Assembly: GCA_030587605.1 (NCBI GenBank)
Contig: JAUQYT010000018.1
Span: forward strand, 1-5,270
Reading direction: 5' to 3'
Length of the DNA: 5,270 nt
From: Candidatus Njordarchaeum guaymasense
GTDB lineage: Archaea > Asgardarchaeota > Njordarchaeia > Njordarchaeales > Njordarchaeaceae
The position numbers were made by a program, and so were the translations under genes. Positions 3,400-5,270 of this stretch are shown here, one piece after another. The notes beneath the pieces were generated by a model that was given only the letters and a program-made list of their open reading frames with translations, did no database searches and was not told the DNA's origin. Numbering within the stretch: the stretch's first letter is position 1; every line of letters starts with the position of its first letter.

Positions 3400-5270
3400 A
3401 TGCCGTCAATGCAAAGCAAAGAGCAACCTTGGGTTTTATCCTTTGAGGAAGCTGATGGAAAGAATAAGAAGCTCCTAGGTGGGAAGGGCGCTGGGTTAAG
3501 CGAAATGACCCACATTGGGCTGCCTGTTCCACCCGGATTCATAATCACAACTGAGGTTTGCAAGAAGTTCTACGCTTCAGGCAGGAAGCTTCCTACTGGC
3601 CTTATGGAAAAAATCCTAGCTCAGCTCAAGAAGGTCGAGAAGAAAACTGGGAAGAAGTTTGGCGACATAGAAAACCCGCTACTTGTATCCGTGCGCTCAG
3701 GCGCGGCTATCTCCATGCCTGGCATGATGGACACAATACTGAATCTTGGTTTAAACGATGAAACCGTCAAAGGACTCATTAAGCAGACTGGTGATGAGCG
3801 CTTCGCCTACGACTCTTATAGAAGATTTGTGCAGATGTACGCCTCAATTGCCATGGGTGTTGACAAGAAGTTTTTCGACAGCGCTTTCGGAACCAAGAAA
3901 CAAGAACTGGGGGCAAAGTATGATACTGACCTCAACGCTGACGCACTTAAGGATCTTGTGTCCAAGTACAAGGAGATCTATAAGAAGCAGACCAAGAAGA
4001 ATTTCCCCGACAACCCGGTTGAGCAACTTGAGAATGCCATCGCAGCAGTCTTCAATTCATGGGAAACTCCCAGAGCAATAACTTACCGCAGGGAGTACAA
4101 GATAACCCCCGAAATGGCTGACGGCACAGCCGTAAACATTGTCACAATGGTCTTTGGTAACATAGGCGAAACCTCAGGCACTGGAGTCGCCTTTACGAGA
4201 GATCCAGGCACTGGGGAGAACGTGTTCTACGGAGAGTTCCTACAAACAGCGCAGGGTGAGGACGTGGTTGCAGGTCTTCGAACGCCAAGACCGATCGCTC
4301 AGCTAAAAGGAGTAATGCCAGCCATACACAATCAACTTGAAAATACCCGGGAAATGCTCGAGAGACACTACCATGAGGTCCAGGACATTGAGTTCACGGT
4401 TGAACGCGGCAAGCTCTACATTCTACAGACCCGCAATGGTAAGATGAATGCCCAGGCAATGGTGAGAACCTCAATAGAAATGGTCAAAGAAAAACTACTA
4501 ACCAAAGAAGAGGCTATAGCACGGATATCCGCGAACGAACTTGAACAACTCTTCCACCGCAGAATAGACCCAAAGGCAAAGGTTAACCCGATTGCAAAAG
4601 GCATTGCAGCCTCGCCCGGAGCCGCATCAGGGGCAGCTGTGTTCGATGCTGATGAGGCAGACAAGCAGTGGAAGGAGTTCAAGAAGAAAGTAATTCTAGT
4701 CAGGGAAGAGACTAAGCCAGATGATGTCCACGGATTCTTCGCTTCACAAGGGATCCTGACTAGCAGAGGCGGGAAGACTTCACACGCAGCCGTCGTAGCC
4801 AGGGGACTAGGGAAAGCTTGTGTGGTTGGAGCTGAGTCCCTGAAGATAGACTATAACCAAAGAATGTTCACTGTTGGCAATGCCACGGTTAAGGAAGGAG
4901 ATACAATCACTATTGATGGAAGTATAGGGACGGTTATGCTTGGTGAAGTCCCCACAGTTGAACCTGAACTCTCGCCAGAACTTAAGCAACTGCTTCAGTG
5001 GGCAGACGAGATTAGAGCCCTTGGAGTTAGAGCCAACGCTGACGAACCGGTAAACGCGAAGAGGGCGAGGGAATTCGGAGCGGAAGGTATCGGTCTCTGC
5101 AGAACCGAAAGAATGTTCAATGCTCCAGACCGCCTAGACATAGTGCACAAAATGATCCTCGCTGAGACTATTGAGGAGCGGAAGAAGTATCTTGACCAAC
5201 TGATGCCTATGCAAAAGAAAGACTTCAAAGAGATCCTTAAGGTGATGGAAGGGCTAGACGTGACTATCAG
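3400..5270 (+). CDS. ppdK: Pyruvate, phosphate dikinase, 3' end cut by the window
   Basis: PPDK catalyses pyruvate + ATP + Pi <=> PEP + AMP + PPi in the cytoplasm. The frame is open for 623 codons to the window edge, of roughly 880 expected. The ATP-grasp part has GGKGAGLSEM (27-36), GLPVPPGF (40-47), VRSGAAISMPGMMDT (98-112), FGNIGETSGTGVAF (252-265), GEFL with AQGEDVVAG (278-292) and DIEFTVERGKLYILQTR (329-345). The phosphohistidine domain has GGKTSHAAVVARG with catalytic His462. The start of the PEP/pyruvate barrel has GLCRTERMF with Arg568. Numbering runs 7 ahead of the Clostridium symbiosum enzyme (Arg92, His455, Arg561). The last two bases, AG, fit the next barrel arginine. Missing are the distal barrel and its catalytic cysteine. 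SGTGVAFTR and AQGEDVVAG point to PPDK rather than PEP synthase. Lys459, where many PPDKs have Met, and Arg571, where many have His, are tolerated variants as far as I recall. Confidence 0.96.
   Translation, partial: MPSMQSKEQPWVLSFEEADGKNKKLLGGKGAGLSEMTHIGLPVPPGFIITTEVCKKFYASGRKLPTGLMEKILAQLKKVEKKTGKKFGDIENPLLVSVRSGAAISMPGMMDTILNLGLNDETVKGLIKQTGDERFAYDSYRRFVQMYASIAMGVDKKFFDSAFGTKKQELGAKYDTDLNADALKDLVSKYKEIYKKQTKKNFPDNPVEQLENAIAAVFNSWETPRAITYRREYKITPEMADGTAVNIVTMVFGNIGETSGTGVAFTRDPGTGENVFYGEFLQTAQGEDVVAGLRTPRPIAQLKGVMPAIHNQLENTREMLERHYHEVQDIEFTVERGKLYILQTRNGKMNAQAMVRTSIEMVKEKLLTKEEAIARISANELEQLFHRRIDPKAKVNPIAKGIAASPGAASGAAVFDADEADKQWKEFKKKVILVREETKPDDVHGFFASQGILTSRGGKTSHAAVVARGLGKACVVGAESLKIDYNQRMFTVGNATVKEGDTITIDGSIGTVMLGEVPTVEPELSPELKQLLQWADEIRALGVRANADEPVNAKRAREFGAEGIGLCRTERMFNAPDRLDIVHKMILAETIEERKKYLDQLMPMQKKDFKEILKVMEGLDVTI

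Noticed and set aside
3844..4026. Short antisense ORFs within ppdK (also at 4416-4682, 4807-4989 and 4995-5228)
   Set aside because: All lie opposite an unbroken PPDK frame with conserved motifs and have no features of their own.
4768..4800. Lys459 instead of Met in the phosphohistidine motif, and Arg571 instead of His in CRTEHMF, as possible loss of function
   Set aside because: The catalytic His462, Thr460 and Arg568 are intact, and similar substitutions occur, as I recall, in functional PPDKs from other lineages.

Overview
The window looks archaeal. The evidence is a pyruvate:ferredoxin oxidoreductase (POR) made of separate small subunits in the order delta-alpha-beta, Shine-Dalgarno sequences matching an archaeal 16S 3' end (GGAGGTGA, AGGTGAT), and TATA-type promoters with upstream purine-rich BRE-like bases. 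No marker gene gives the lineage. A mesophilic or moderately thermophilic anaerobe from an uncultured group (for example Bathyarchaeia or a relative) is my inference, not a reading of the sequence.

Layout. Positions 1-2160, plus strand: the end of a POR operon, with the C-terminal tail of the delta (ferredoxin-like) subunit, complete porA and complete porB. The genes overlap or are only 6 bases apart, and each ribosome binding site lies inside the preceding gene. Positions 2161-2226: a short convergent gap with a 14-bp hairpin flanked by T-runs on both strands, probably a two-way terminator. Positions 2227-3033, minus strand: a five-helix membrane protein with a C-terminal CxxC-x10-CxxC zinc ribbon, function unknown. 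Positions 3034-3399: a 366-base divergent promoter region with a TATA box for the minus-strand gene, a perfect 16-bp palindrome, copies of a TATCTGG motif, one or two candidate promoters for the next gene and a possible nine-codon leader ORF. Positions 3400-5270, plus strand: pyruvate, phosphate dikinase (PPDK), cut by the window end after 623 of roughly 880 residues.

How the genes work together: POR interconverts acetyl-CoA + CO2 + reduced ferredoxin with pyruvate + CoA, and PPDK interconverts pyruvate + ATP + Pi with PEP + AMP + PPi. Side by side they form the acetyl-CoA to pyruvate to PEP segment, usable for carbon assimilation and gluconeogenesis or, in reverse, for sugar and PEP breakdown. 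The membrane protein between them has no visible link to this chemistry.

The core genes are ordinary. The least explained signals are non-coding: an 11-mer (TATTCCAGATA) present three times in and around the membrane-protein gene, its shorter core TATCTGG present seven times between 2218 and 3290 and nowhere else in the window, and the palindrome beside the minus-strand TATA box. I did not find a convincing undescribed multi-gene system here.
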